Shown piece by piece: positions 52,988 through 62,116 of a stretch of 64,000 nt of DNA. The translations under genes and the position numbers were made by a program. Source of the stretch: JADJYF01 sp965278995 (GTDB lineage Bacteria; Pseudomonadota; Gammaproteobacteria; Ga0077536); contig OZ257136.1 in assembly GCA_965278995.1 (NCBI GenBank), positions 4,216,001 to 4,280,000 of the forward strand, read 5' to 3'. Below the pieces are notes generated by a model. The model made no database searches. It had not been told where the DNA came from and worked only from the letters and a program-made list of their open reading frames with translations. Each line of letters begins with the position of its first letter. Position 1 is the stretch's first letter.

Positions 52988-53003
52988 CGACCAGGGTCCT
53001 AAG
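52988..53003. promoter_or_regulatory. Repeated CTTAGGACC motif, copy d, before polA
   Basis: CGACCAGGGTCCTAAG, about 80 bases before the polA start. With copy c, 140 bp away in the opposite orientation, it brackets the divergent DUF2782/polA control region. Confidence 0.45.
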
Positions 53004-53081
53004 TTGGCGCAATGGTTGCGCCCGCCCTGCGCCTCACCCCGGAAGGAGCACCGCCGTGCCTCGTTTGCTCGCTGCAATATC

Positions 53082-55808
53082 ATGACGCCCAACCTGCTTG
53101 TACTCGTCGATGGCTCCTCATATCTGTACCGGGCTTTCCATGCATTGCCGGCACTGACGAATTCCAAAGGTCAGCCGACCGGCGCCATGCATGGCGTGAT
53201 GGCGATGCTCAAACGCCTGCGCAACAATTACGACGCAGCCCTGTTTGGTGTGGTCTTCGACCCGCGCGGGCGGACGCTGCGTGACGACTGGTACGCGGAA
53301 TACAAAGCCAATCGCCCTTCAATGCCGGACGAACTCGCCAGCCAGATCGAGCCACTGCACGACATGATCCGCGCGCTGGGTCTGCCGCTTGTGCAAGTCG
53401 CCGGTGTCGAGGCCGACGACGTCATCGGCACCTTGGCCGATCAGGCGGCCGGGGCCGGCATGCGCGTCGTCATTTCAACTGGCGACAAGGATCTCGCGCA
53501 GCTCGTCAACGACCGTATCAGTCTCATCAACACGATGGACGACTCGGTGCTCGACGAAGCCGGCGTAATGGCCAAATTCGGCGTCCGGCCGGATCAGATA
53601 GTCGATTATTTGACGCTCGTTGGTGACAGCGTCGACAACATTCCTGGCGTGCCGAAAGTCGGGCCGAAAACCGCTGTGAAATGGCTGCAGGAGTACGGCA
53701 GTCTGAACGACCTGGTTGCCCGCGCAGATGAGGTCGGCGGAAAGATCGGTGAAAATCTGCGCACTGCGCTGCCTCAGCTGCCGTTGTCGCGCCGACTGGT
53801 CACCATCGTGCGCGACATCGATACTGGAACGTCGCTGCCGGCGCTTGCGCCGCAACCGCCGGATGAGGCGCGCCTGCTTGAACTGTTTCAACGCTTTGAA
53901 TTCAATTCATGGTTGAAGGAACTGCGTGCGCCGTCGCGTCCGGAACCGCCGGTCAGCGCCACGCCTGCCGTGCCTGCGCCAGCCGGCATCATCGCAGCGA
54001 CGGCGGAATACGTGACCATCACCGATGTCGCAACGCTCGACGCCTGGGTGGCCGAACTCACCGCCGCCGAACTGTTTGCCTTCGATACCGAGACGACCAG
54101 TCTCGATTACATGGCCGCGCGCCTGGTCGGCCTGTCGTTTGCCTGGCGACCGGGCAGCGCTGCTTATGTCCCGCTGAACCATACCTATCTCGGTGCGCCG
54201 CCGCAGCTCGACACGACGCTCGTACTGGACCGTCTGCGGCCGTTGCTTGAGAGCGAAAGCCGAGCCAAAGTCGGCCACAATCTCAAATACGATCGCAACG
54301 TACTCGCCAATCATGGCGTCGCGCTCCGTGGCATCGCGTTCGATACGATGCTTGAATCCTATGTTCTGAACAGCACCGCGTCGCGCCACGATTTCGATTC
54401 GGTCGCGCTCAACTATCTGTCGCACGCGACGATTCATTACGAGGATGTCGCCGGGAAAGGCGCCAAGCAGATTGGTTTCGAGGCCGTCGCCATCGAGCAG
54501 GCTGCACCGTACGCAGCTGAAGATGCCGAAGTATGCCTGCGCCTGCACCAGCGGCTGTATCCTGAACTCGCGGCCGAGCCGGGTCTGAGCGGTGTACTGG
54601 AAACCATCGAGATGCCGCTCGTGCCGGTGCTTGCCGATATGGAGCGTCGCGGTGTGCTGATCGACGCTCGCATGCTGCTCGAGCAGAGCGCCGAGCTGGA
54701 CGATCGGATGCAGGAAATCGAAACCCGCGCACACAATGCCGCTGGCGAAGTCTTCAACATTGGCTCGCCGCGGCAGATTCAGACCATTCTGTTCGACAAA
54801 ATCGGTCTGCCGGTGCAGGCCAAGACGCCCACCGGGCAGCCGTCGACGGCCGAAAGCGCGCTCGAGCTGCTGGTCGATCAGCACCCGTTGCCGCAGCTCA
54901 TTCTCGACTATCGCGAAATGAGCAAGCTGAAGTCGACGTACACAGACAAGTTGCCGCAGCAGGTCAATCCGGTCAGCGGCCGCGTTCACACGAGCTATCA
55001 CCAGGCGGTCGTGGCGACCGGCCGGCTGTCGTCGGCCGACCCGAATTTGCAGAATATTCCGATCCGCAGCCACGAGGGTCGGCGGATCCGGCAGGCCTTC
55101 ATCGCGCCGCCCGGGCGCCTGCTGATTGCCGCTGACTATTCGCAGATCGAGCTGCGTATCATGGCCCACCTGTCGGCGGACGCGAGTCTGACGGCGGCCT
55201 TCGCCTGTGGTCTCGATGTGCACCGGGCGACCGCTGCCGAAGTATTCGGGTCCGCGCTGGAGGCAGTCTCCGACGACCAGCGGCGTGCTGCCAAAGCGAT
55301 CAATTTCGGTTTGATTTACGGCATGTCGGCTTTCGGACTGGCCCGCCAGCTCGGCATCGATCGCGGTTCCGCCCAAGCCTATATCGAGCGCTATTTTGAA
55401 CGTTATCCGGGCGTGCGACAGTACATGGACCAGATCCGGCAGCGCGCGCGCGAACAGGGCTACGTCGAGACCGTGTTTGGCCGGCGCCTGTATCTGCCGG
55501 AGATCAATGCGCGCAACATGCAGCGCCGCCAGTATGCCGAGCGCACGGCCATCAACGCGCCCATGCAGGGTACCGCGGCCGATATCATCAAGCGCGCCAT
55601 GATCGGTGTCGCCGGCTGGCTGGAGACGTCGGGTCTGGCGGCCAATATGATCATGCAGGTGCACGACGAACTCGTGCTCGAAGTCGATACTGCGCAGGTG
55701 GCCGAGGTGGAGACTGCCGTGCAGCGCATCATGGTCAGTGCCGCGAGCCTGCGGGTGCCGCTGGTCGTCGACATCGGTCGTGGCGCGAACTGGGACGAGG
55801 CGCACTAA
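53082..55808 (+). CDS. polA: DNA polymerase I
   Basis: A 908-residue repair and Okazaki-fragment polymerase. The 5'-3' exonuclease domain (residues 1-about 280) opens with LLVLVDGSSYLYRAFHALP. The 3'-5' proofreading domain keeps the Asp/Glu metal motif (FAFDTETTSLDYMAARLVG), so it is probably active. The polymerase domain has motif A (AADYSQIELRIMAHLS), the O-helix region (RRAAKAINFGLIYGMSAFGLA) and motif C (QVHDELVLEV). The frame is open to 52899, but the family N-terminus starts at the ATG at 53082. Confidence 0.97.
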   Translation: MTPNLLVLVDGSSYLYRAFHALPALTNSKGQPTGAMHGVMAMLKRLRNNYDAALFGVVFDPRGRTLRDDWYAEYKANRPSMPDELASQIEPLHDMIRALGLPLVQVAGVEADDVIGTLADQAAGAGMRVVISTGDKDLAQLVNDRISLINTMDDSVLDEAGVMAKFGVRPDQIVDYLTLVGDSVDNIPGVPKVGPKTAVKWLQEYGSLNDLVARADEVGGKIGENLRTALPQLPLSRRLVTIVRDIDTGTSLPALAPQPPDEARLLELFQRFEFNSWLKELRAPSRPEPPVSATPAVPAPAGIIAATAEYVTITDVATLDAWVAELTAAELFAFDTETTSLDYMAARLVGLSFAWRPGSAAYVPLNHTYLGAPPQLDTTLVLDRLRPLLESESRAKVGHNLKYDRNVLANHGVALRGIAFDTMLESYVLNSTASRHDFDSVALNYLSHATIHYEDVAGKGAKQIGFEAVAIEQAAPYAAEDAEVCLRLHQRLYPELAAEPGLSGVLETIEMPLVPVLADMERRGVLIDARMLLEQSAELDDRMQEIETRAHNAAGEVFNIGSPRQIQTILFDKIGLPVQAKTPTGQPSTAESALELLVDQHPLPQLILDYREMSKLKSTYTDKLPQQVNPVSGRVHTSYHQAVVATGRLSSADPNLQNIPIRSHEGRRIRQAFIAPPGRLLIAADYSQIELRIMAHLSADASLTAAFACGLDVHRATAAEVFGSALEAVSDDQRRAAKAINFGLIYGMSAFGLARQLGIDRGSAQAYIERYFERYPGVRQYMDQIRQRAREQGYVETVFGRRLYLPEINARNMQRRQYAERTAINAPMQGTAADIIKRAMIGVAGWLETSGLAANMIMQVHDELVLEVDTAQVAEVETAVQRIMVSAASLRVPLVVDIGRGANWDEAH

Positions 55809-55939
55809 TGGTTCCAAGTATCTGCGGCAGCTTGGCGCTATTCCGTAGACCATGTGCTACCATTTAAGACACAAAGAAGATATACAAACGTTCGACGCCC
55901 GTTCACTGTCTGACTGCCCACGATTGCGCCTGCTGCCCG

Positions 55940-56689
55940 ATGCTTCTCATCCCAGCCATTGATATCAAGGACGGCAAGTGCGTTCGCCTGCTTCAAGGCG
56001 ATATGTCGCGCGATACAGTCTATTCCAGTGATCCGGTCGCCGTTGCGCGACGGTGGGTCGATGCTGGCGCCCGCCGCCTGCATATCGTCGACCTGAACGG
56101 CGCGACTGACGGTCGCCCGGTCAATCACGAAGTCATTCATGCCATCGTCGAGGCCTGCCCGACGGTACCGGTCCAGGTCGGCGGCGGCATCCGCGACGAA
56201 GACACCATCCAGAAATACCTCGATGCCGGTGTGCGCTTCGTGATCCTCGGCACCAAGGCTGTCACGGCGCCGCATTTCGTGTCAGACGTGTGTCTCGAAT
56301 TCCCCGGTCATATCATTGTCGGGCTCGACGTTCGCGACGGTAAGGTCGCCATCGACGGCTGGTCGAAGTTGTCCCGACACGACGCCATCGATCTGGCGCA
56401 GCATTTCGAATCTGACGGCGTCGAGGCTATCGTGTTCACCGATATCGGTCGTGACGGCATGATGAACGGGCTGAACATCGAGGCTACCGTCGCGTTCGCG
56501 CGCGAGCTGACGATACCGATTATCGCCTCCGGCGGAGTGACCAACCTCGACGATATTCGCGCGCTTTGCGGTGTCGCCCATGAAGGTATCGAGGGCGCCA
56601 TCACCGGCCGCGCCATTTACGAAGGCACGCTGAATTTCACTGAAGGACAGCATCTGGCTGACGAGCTCTGCGGCGAACCCGCGCCCTGA
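55940..56689 (+). CDS. hisA: ProFAR isomerase HisA
   Basis: A 249-residue TIM-barrel enzyme of histidine synthesis (Amadori rearrangement of ProFAR). The catalytic Asp are Asp8 (LIPAIDIKDGKCVRL) and the Asp of GLDVRDGK. Phosphate loops GGGIRDEDTI and ASGGVTNL are present. It opens a four-gene hisA-F-I-E cluster; hisG, D, C, B and H are not nearby. The stop overlaps the hisF ATG by one base. Confidence 0.96.
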   Translation: MLLIPAIDIKDGKCVRLLQGDMSRDTVYSSDPVAVARRWVDAGARRLHIVDLNGATDGRPVNHEVIHAIVEACPTVPVQVGGGIRDEDTIQKYLDAGVRFVILGTKAVTAPHFVSDVCLEFPGHIIVGLDVRDGKVAIDGWSKLSRHDAIDLAQHFESDGVEAIVFTDIGRDGMMNGLNIEATVAFARELTIPIIASGGVTNLDDIRALCGVAHEGIEGAITGRAIYEGTLNFTEGQHLADELCGEPAP

Positions 56690-57456
56690 TGGGTCTGGCC
56701 AAACGTGTCATCCCCTGTCTCGATGTCGACGCAGGGCGTGTCGTCAAGGGCGTCCGTTTCGTCGATATCCGCGACGCTGGTGACCCGGTCGAGATAGCGC
56801 GCCGTTACGATCTCGAAGGCGCGGACGAAATCACTTTTCTCGATATCACTGCCAGCAGCGACGAACGCGCCACAATGGTCCAGGTTGTCGAGGCAGTTGC
56901 GGCGCAGGTTTTCATTCCGCTCACGGTCGGTGGCGGCATCCGTGAAGTCGATGATGTCCGCCGCATGTTGCAGGCCGGTGCCGACAAGGTCGGCATCAAT
57001 ACCGCTGCTGTGCAGAATCCCGCTTTCGTCGCTGAAGCAGCGAACCGCTATGGATCGCAATGCATTGTTGTCGCCATCGACGCCCGCGCTGTCCCCAACG
57101 TTGAAGGCCGTTGGGAGGTTTACACGCACGGTGGGCGCAAGGCTACCGGGCTTGACGCTGTCGAATGGGCGGCACGCATGAGCGAGGCTGGCGCCGGCGA
57201 AATCCTCCTGACCAGCATGGACCGTGACGGCACACGCGATGGCTACGATGTCGCGCTGACCCGCGCCGTGGCCGACGCGGTGCCAATACCCGTCATCGCA
57301 TCCGGTGGTGTGGGCCATCTCGACCACCTCGTCGAGGGCGTCAAACGCGGGCATGCCGATGCGGTCCTCGCGGCCAGTATTTTCCATTTCGGCGAGCATA
57401 CGGTCGGTGAAGCGAAGCGTCGCATGCTGGCTGCCGGTATCGAAGTACGGCTGTGA
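56689..57456 (+). CDS. hisF: Imidazole glycerol phosphate synthase cyclase subunit HisF
   Basis: A 255-residue TIM-barrel enzyme that, with HisH, makes imidazole glycerol phosphate and AICAR. Catalytic Asp11 is in RVIPCLDVDAGRVVKG and the second Asp in VVAIDARAV. GGGIREVDDVR and ASGGVGHLDHL form the phosphate sites. Its glutaminase partner HisH lies outside the window. Confidence 0.97.
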   Translation: MGLAKRVIPCLDVDAGRVVKGVRFVDIRDAGDPVEIARRYDLEGADEITFLDITASSDERATMVQVVEAVAAQVFIPLTVGGGIREVDDVRRMLQAGADKVGINTAAVQNPAFVAEAANRYGSQCIVVAIDARAVPNVEGRWEVYTHGGRKATGLDAVEWAARMSEAGAGEILLTSMDRDGTRDGYDVALTRAVADAVPIPVIASGGVGHLDHLVEGVKRGHADAVLAASIFHFGEHTVGEAKRRMLAAGIEVRL

Positions 57457-57854
57457 GCTGGCTCGATGACATCGCCTGGGACGATCGCGGTCTGATCCCG
57501 GCGATCGCGCAAGATGCCAACAGCGGCCAGGTGCTGACTCTGGCCTGGATGAATCGGGTCGCGCTCGAGGCGACCGTCGCCGAAGGGCGGGCGGTCTATT
57601 GGTCGCGCTCGCGGGCGCGCCTGTGGCGCAAAGGCGAGGAATCGGGTTACATCCAGCCAGTGCGCGAAATCCGCATCGACTGCGATGCCGACGCCGTGCT
57701 GCTGCTGGTCGAACAGGTCGGTGGCATTGCTTGTCATACAGGGCGGGTACGCTGCTTCTATCGACTGCTGGACGGTGAGCGCTGGCGCGAGACCGAGCCG
57801 GTGCTGCGTGACCCGCGAGACATCTATCCCGCAACCGGCTCCGCTCACGAGTAG
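57453..57854 (+). CDS. hisI: Phosphoribosyl-AMP cyclohydrolase HisI
   Basis: A 133-residue zinc enzyme, third step of histidine synthesis. Motifs NSGQVLTLAWMNRVALE, AVYWSRSRARLWRKGEESG and the metal Cys/His cluster (DCDADAVLLLVEQ; GIACHTGRVRCFYR). It starts with GTG inside the hisF stop. Not fused to hisE, unlike in enterobacteria. Confidence 0.95.
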   Translation: MSWLDDIAWDDRGLIPAIAQDANSGQVLTLAWMNRVALEATVAEGRAVYWSRSRARLWRKGEESGYIQPVREIRIDCDADAVLLLVEQVGGIACHTGRVRCFYRLLDGERWRETEPVLRDPRDIYPATGSAHE

Positions 57855-57869
57855 CCCGGGGATCACCCT

Positions 57870-58199
57870 ATGAACGACGTGCTTGAACAGCTTGCCGCCG
57901 TCATCGAAGCGCGGCGGAACGCACCTGCCAGCGAGTCCTATGTGGCCGGATTGCTGCAGGGCGACATCGACCGGGTGTTGAAAAAACTCGGCGAAGAAGC
58001 CGTCGAGACCGTGATTGCCGCCAAAGGCGGTACGCGCGAGCAGGTCATATACGAGACTGCGGATTTGTGGTTTCATTCGGTCGTGCTGCTCAAGTACCTG
58101 AGGATCGAGCCTGCCGCTGTGCTGGCTGAACTCGAGCGGCGTTTCGGGCGTTCCGGGCTCGCCGAGAAAGCCGCCCGCTCCGAGCATCCGACCACCTGA
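57870..58199 (+). CDS. hisE: Phosphoribosyl-ATP pyrophosphatase HisE
   Basis: A 109-residue all-helical MazG-like enzyme, second step of histidine synthesis (PR-ATP to PR-AMP). The metal motif is LKKLGEEAVETVIAAKGG, then YETADLWFHSVVLL. It is a separate gene 15 bp after hisI, the arrangement typical of Pseudomonas and relatives and next to tatABC as there. Confidence 0.95.
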   Translation: MNDVLEQLAAVIEARRNAPASESYVAGLLQGDIDRVLKKLGEEAVETVIAAKGGTREQVIYETADLWFHSVVLLKYLRIEPAAVLAELERRFGRSGLAEKAARSEHPTT

Positions 58200-58424
58200 C
58201 GAGCCGCATGACCGACATGGGTTCGCTCAGTGATTTCGGCGGGCAATTGAACTGTTAGGGGTGTTACAGGGACGAAGTCTTCGGGATCCCGCGATGCCAG
58301 GCTAGCCGGCAGGGAAATCCCGCCAGGCCGCCGCGGCTTGCGGTTCGGCGCCGCCGCCCAGCCTGCCGACACGCTTCATCTACCGGACTATCGGCAGCTG
58401 CACAGCTGCTCTCGCGGAGGAATT

Positions 58425-58643
58425 ATGGGTATCGGCATCAAAGAACTCATTGTCGTACTGGTCATCGTCATGCTGGTCTTCGGCACCAAAAAGATCAAAG
58501 GGGTCGGCTCGGACGTCGGCGGCTGGATCCGCGATTTCCGCAAGGCCATGAAAGAAGAACCTGAGTCCGAAGCAGCCACGGCCGCGAAAGATAGCGCGCG
58601 CGTGATCGAAGGCGAGGCCCGGGTCGAGAAAGAACACGTCTAG
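58425..58643 (+). CDS. tatA: Twin-arginine translocase subunit TatA
   Basis: A 72-residue pore-forming Tat subunit: one short hydrophobic helix (ELIVVLVIVMLVFGTKKI), then the amphipathic helix (GSDVGGWIRDFRKAM) and a charged tail. GGAGGAATT before the ATG is a strong ribosome site. It begins tatABC, 225 bp after hisE. Confidence 0.95.
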   Translation: MGIGIKELIVVLVIVMLVFGTKKIKGVGSDVGGWIRDFRKAMKEEPESEAATAAKDSARVIEGEARVEKEHV

Positions 58644-58656
58644 ACGCGCCGCCGGT

Positions 58657-58950
58657 ATGTTCGACATCGGATTCGCTGAACTCGCCGTCGTCGCCGTGGT
58701 GGCGCTGCTGGTCGTCGGGCCGGAGCGCATGCCCGGGCTGATCCGTTCGGCTGGTCAGTGGGCTGGCAAGATCCAGCGAATAGCACGCGAGTTGCGCAAC
58801 GAAATCGAGCGCGAAGCGGCCGCCCCCGAATTCAAAAAGCTGAACAGTGAGTTCCTGGCCGAAGACCGCCGGCTCAAGGAACTCTCGCGGAATCCTTCAC
58901 CGACTCAACCGCCGATACAGCCGGTGGTGAAAGCCGAAGAAGAAGTCTGA
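58657..58950 (+). CDS. tatB: Twin-arginine translocase subunit TatB
   Basis: A 97-residue receptor-complex subunit. It starts MFDIGFAELAVVAVVALLVVGPERMP with the typical Glu and Gly-Pro of TatB, followed by an amphipathic helix and a charged Pro-ending tail. Short for TatB (E. coli 171), lacking the long C-terminal tail, as in many species. It lies 13 bp after tatA. Confidence 0.93.
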   Translation: MFDIGFAELAVVAVVALLVVGPERMPGLIRSAGQWAGKIQRIARELRNEIEREAAAPEFKKLNSEFLAEDRRLKELSRNPSPTQPPIQPVVKAEEEV

Positions 58951-59007
58951 AGCTGGCCAACCGCGACACATTCAGCCTAAGTCCGACAGGCTGCCAGTCC
59001 ACCCGCC

Positions 59008-59841
59008 ATGACCTCCAAAGATCTACAGCAGCGCCCGGGCGAGCCAGACGGTCCTGATCCCACTCAGCAGACTTTCGTCTCGCACCTGATTGAACTGCGC
59101 ACGCGCCTGCTGCGCGCGCTCGCCTGCGTTTTCATTGTTCTGCTGGTGCTGATGCCGATAGCGAATCAGCTCTATGCGTTCCTGGCCGAGCCGCTGTTGT
59201 CCAAATTGCCCGGCGGCGGAGCAATGATCGCGACTGAAGTTGCCTCGCCATTTCTTGCGCCGTTCAAGCTCGCCACCTACGTCGCCGTGTTCATCTCGGT
59301 GCCGTATATCTTTTATCAACTCTGGTCATTCGTTGCGCCAGGTCTGTATCTGAACGAACGTCGCCTGGTCCTGCCGCTTTTGATGTCGAGCACCCTGCTG
59401 TTCTATTGCGGCATCGCCTTTGCCTATTTCGTGGTGTTTCCGCTGGTTTTCGGTTTCTTCACGACGGCGGCACCGGAAGGCGTAACGGTGATGACCGACA
59501 TTTCGCACTATCTCGATTTCGTGTTGAAAATGTTTCTCGCTTTCGGCGCGGCATTCGAGGTGCCGGTGGCGACGTTCCTGGTCGTTCGCACAGGGATAGC
59601 GACAGTCGACTCGTTGACCCAGAAACGACCCTACATCATCGTCGGCGCGTTCGTGGTCGGCATGGTGTTGACGCCACCGGATGTTCTCTCGCAATGCATG
59701 CTGGCGGTGCCAATATGGCTGCTCTACGAGCTCGGTCTCGTGATCTGCCGGCTGACCGGTGTCACCGGTGACGAGACGGTTGCGGAGTCCGTAGAAACAT
59801 CAGTCGCCGTCGCCGCCGAGGAACCGCCAACACAGGCCTGA
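59008..59841 (+). CDS. tatC: Twin-arginine translocase subunit TatC
   Basis: A 277-residue six-helix membrane receptor for twin-arginine signal peptides. Family segments are FVSHLIELRTRLLRAL near the N-terminus (with the conserved Glu) and VPYIFYQLWSFVAPGLYLNERR. The C-terminal 25 residues are polar. Completes the tatABC operon and ends 19 bp from the convergent rpiA. Confidence 0.96.
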   Translation: MTSKDLQQRPGEPDGPDPTQQTFVSHLIELRTRLLRALACVFIVLLVLMPIANQLYAFLAEPLLSKLPGGGAMIATEVASPFLAPFKLATYVAVFISVPYIFYQLWSFVAPGLYLNERRLVLPLLMSSTLLFYCGIAFAYFVVFPLVFGFFTTAAPEGVTVMTDISHYLDFVLKMFLAFGAAFEVPVATFLVVRTGIATVDSLTQKRPYIIVGAFVVGMVLTPPDVLSQCMLAVPIWLLYELGLVICRLTGVTGDETVAESVETSVAVAAEEPPTQA

Positions 59842-59860
59842 GATCCCCGGTCGGCTCGCG

Positions 59861-60520
59861 TTAACGCAGTGTATCGACGCCGCTGTCAGTGCCTATCAAA
59901 AGAATATCGGCCGGACGACGCGCGAATATGCCGTTCGTCACCACCCCCGGGATCTGATTGATGGTTGCCTCCAGCGCTGCCGGCTCGCGGATGCTGAGTC
60001 CGTGAACATCGAGAATGAGATTGCCATTGTCGGTGACGAACCCGGCCCGCCATTCCGGCTGTCCGCCCAGCTTGACGAGTTCACGGGCGACGAAACTGCG
60101 CGCCATCGGGATCACTTCGACCGGCAGCGGAAATACACCGAGTCGTTCGACCAACTTACTGTCATCCATGATGCAGACGAATTGACGGCTGACCTGGGCA
60201 ACGATTTTTTCGCGTGTCAGCGCGCCGCCGCCGCCCTTGATCAGGTGGCGGTGGCGCGTCGCTTCGTCGGCGCCATCGACGTAGACGGACAGTTCGCTTA
60301 CTGCGTTCAGCTCCAGCACCGTGATGCCGTGCTGACGCAGGCGTTCGGCACTGGCGTCCGAGCTCGCCACCGCGGCATCGATACGGCTCTTGACCGAGAC
60401 CAGCGCATCGATGAAGCAGTTCGCCGTGCTGCCGGTGCCGACGCCGATCAGCGCATTGTGTTCGACGAATTCGAGCGCAGCGCGGGCGACGGCGCGTTTC
60501 TTGTCATCCTGAGTAGCCAT
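59861..60520 (-). CDS. rpiA: Ribose-5-phosphate isomerase A
   Basis: A 219-residue pentose-phosphate enzyme. Motifs: IGVGTGSTANCFIDAL, the catalytic DGADEA, KGGGGALTREKI and the C-terminal PADILLIGTDSGVDTL. The length equals that of E. coli RpiA (219). Divergent from ilvA with about 70 bp between starts. Confidence 0.97.
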   Translation of the reverse strand: MATQDDKKRAVARAALEFVEHNALIGVGTGSTANCFIDALVSVKSRIDAAVASSDASAERLRQHGITVLELNAVSELSVYVDGADEATRHRHLIKGGGGALTREKIVAQVSRQFVCIMDDSKLVERLGVFPLPVEVIPMARSFVARELVKLGGQPEWRAGFVTDNGNLILDVHGLSIREPAALEATINQIPGVVTNGIFARRPADILLIGTDSGVDTLR

Positions 60521-60591
60521 GTGAGTTGCCTCGACAGCACGACCGGTGGGGAAATCGGCCGGTAAACCAATACAAATGTTATCTTAAGGCA

Positions 60592-62106
60592 ATGCTCGAC
60601 CACTACGTGAAAATGATCCTGCGTGCGCCGGTCTATGACGTTGCGCGCGAAACTCCGCTCGAATTCGCTCCAGCGATTTCGCGCCGCCTCGGCAACCGTG
60701 TGCTGATCAAACGCGAAGACATGCAGCCGGTGTTTTCGTACAAGATTCGCGGCGCCTACAACATGATGGTCTCTCTCAGCGCGGATGAACGGGGCATTGG
60801 CGTGATCACTGCTTCGGCCGGCAATCATGCCCAGGGTGTGGCGCTGGCGGCACGGATGCTCGAATGTCGCGCGACGATTGTCATGCCGAAGACCACACCG
60901 GAAATCAAGATTGAATCGGTGCGTCGACTGGGCGCCGACATCATTTTGCACGGCAATACCTACGACGAAGCAAGCGAACACGCTCATCGCCTTGCCGACG
61001 AGCGGAAGCTGAGCTATGTGCCGCCTTATGATCATCCGCTCGTCATCGCAGGCCAGGGTACTGTTGCCATGGAGATCCTGCGTCAGCAACCGCGTGGTAT
61101 CGACGCGATATTTGTGCCGATAGGTGGCGGTGGGCTGATTGCAGGCGTTGCCGCCTATGTCAAAGCACTGGCGCCGGAGATCCGCATTATCGGCGTAGAA
61201 CCTGACGAAGCCGCGAGCATGAAACGCGCGCTCGAAGCCGGCGAACGCATAACGCTCGATCGCATCGGAATCTTTGCCGATGGCGCAGCGGTGCGTCAGG
61301 TCGGCGAAGAACCTTTTCGTATCGCGCAGCTGTATGTCGACGAAGTTTTAACGGTATCGATTGACGAGATCTGCGCAGCAGTGAAGGATATCTTCGAAGA
61401 TACGCGCTCGATCGCCGAGCCGGCCGGTGCGTTGGCGCTGGCCGGACTGAAACAATATGTCGCGCGCGAGAACGTGCAGGGCCAGCAACTGGTCGCGATC
61501 CTGAGCGGCGCGAATGTTAATTTCGATCGTCTACGCCACATCGCCGAGTTGGCCGAACTCGGCGAGCAGCGCGAAGTGTTAATCGGCGCAACGATACCCG
61601 AGCGACCCGGCAGCTTCCGCGAGTTCTGTCATGCGCTAGGGCCACGGCTCATCACTGAGTTCAACTATCGTTATGCTGATAACGAACGCGCGACGGTGTT
61701 CGCCGGCGTTCAGGTGCGCGATCGCGCCACTGAGCGGCGCCTGCTGATCGACAACCTGCGCGAGAAAGGCTATCAGCCGATAGATATGACCGACGACGAC
61801 GTCGCGAAAATGCACGTGCGCTTCATGGTCGGTGGTCACGGCCGCGGGGTGACCGATGAACGCCTGCTGCGTTTCGAGTTCCCGGAACGGCCGGGCGCTC
61901 TGTTACGCTTTCTTACCCATATCGGCGGGCGCTGGAATATCAGCTTGTTTCATTACCGTAATCATGGCGCTGCCTATGGTCGCGTGCTGATGGGCATTCA
62001 GGTGCCGGCCGACGAGCGGACCTCATTCGAGACGCTGGTTCGCGATCTCGACATGCGTTTTGAAGACGAGACCGATAATCCATCCTATCGATTGTTTCTG
62101 CAGTGA
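60592..62106 (+). CDS. ilvA: Biosynthetic threonine ammonia-lyase
   Basis: A 504-residue PLP enzyme making 2-oxobutanoate from threonine, first step to isoleucine. The PLP Lys is in FSYKIRGAYNMM, and the phosphate-binding loop is GGGGLIAGVAAY. The last 170 residues are two ACT-like regulatory domains, which in E. coli bind isoleucine for feedback control. The ATG at 60592 begins right before the domain; an ATG at 60613 is an alternative. Confidence 0.96.
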   Translation: MLDHYVKMILRAPVYDVARETPLEFAPAISRRLGNRVLIKREDMQPVFSYKIRGAYNMMVSLSADERGIGVITASAGNHAQGVALAARMLECRATIVMPKTTPEIKIESVRRLGADIILHGNTYDEASEHAHRLADERKLSYVPPYDHPLVIAGQGTVAMEILRQQPRGIDAIFVPIGGGGLIAGVAAYVKALAPEIRIIGVEPDEAASMKRALEAGERITLDRIGIFADGAAVRQVGEEPFRIAQLYVDEVLTVSIDEICAAVKDIFEDTRSIAEPAGALALAGLKQYVARENVQGQQLVAILSGANVNFDRLRHIAELAELGEQREVLIGATIPERPGSFREFCHALGPRLITEFNYRYADNERATVFAGVQVRDRATERRLLIDNLREKGYQPIDMTDDDVAKMHVRFMVGGHGRGVTDERLLRFEFPERPGALLRFLTHIGGRWNISLFHYRNHGAAYGRVLMGIQVPADERTSFETLVRDLDMRFEDETDNPSYRLFLQ

Positions 62107-62116
62107 GGGTAGGTGT

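Noticed and set aside
53907..55853. A 648-residue minus-strand open frame opposite polA
   Set aside because: An antisense shadow typical of GC-rich DNA: no domain, and polA fully explains the region.
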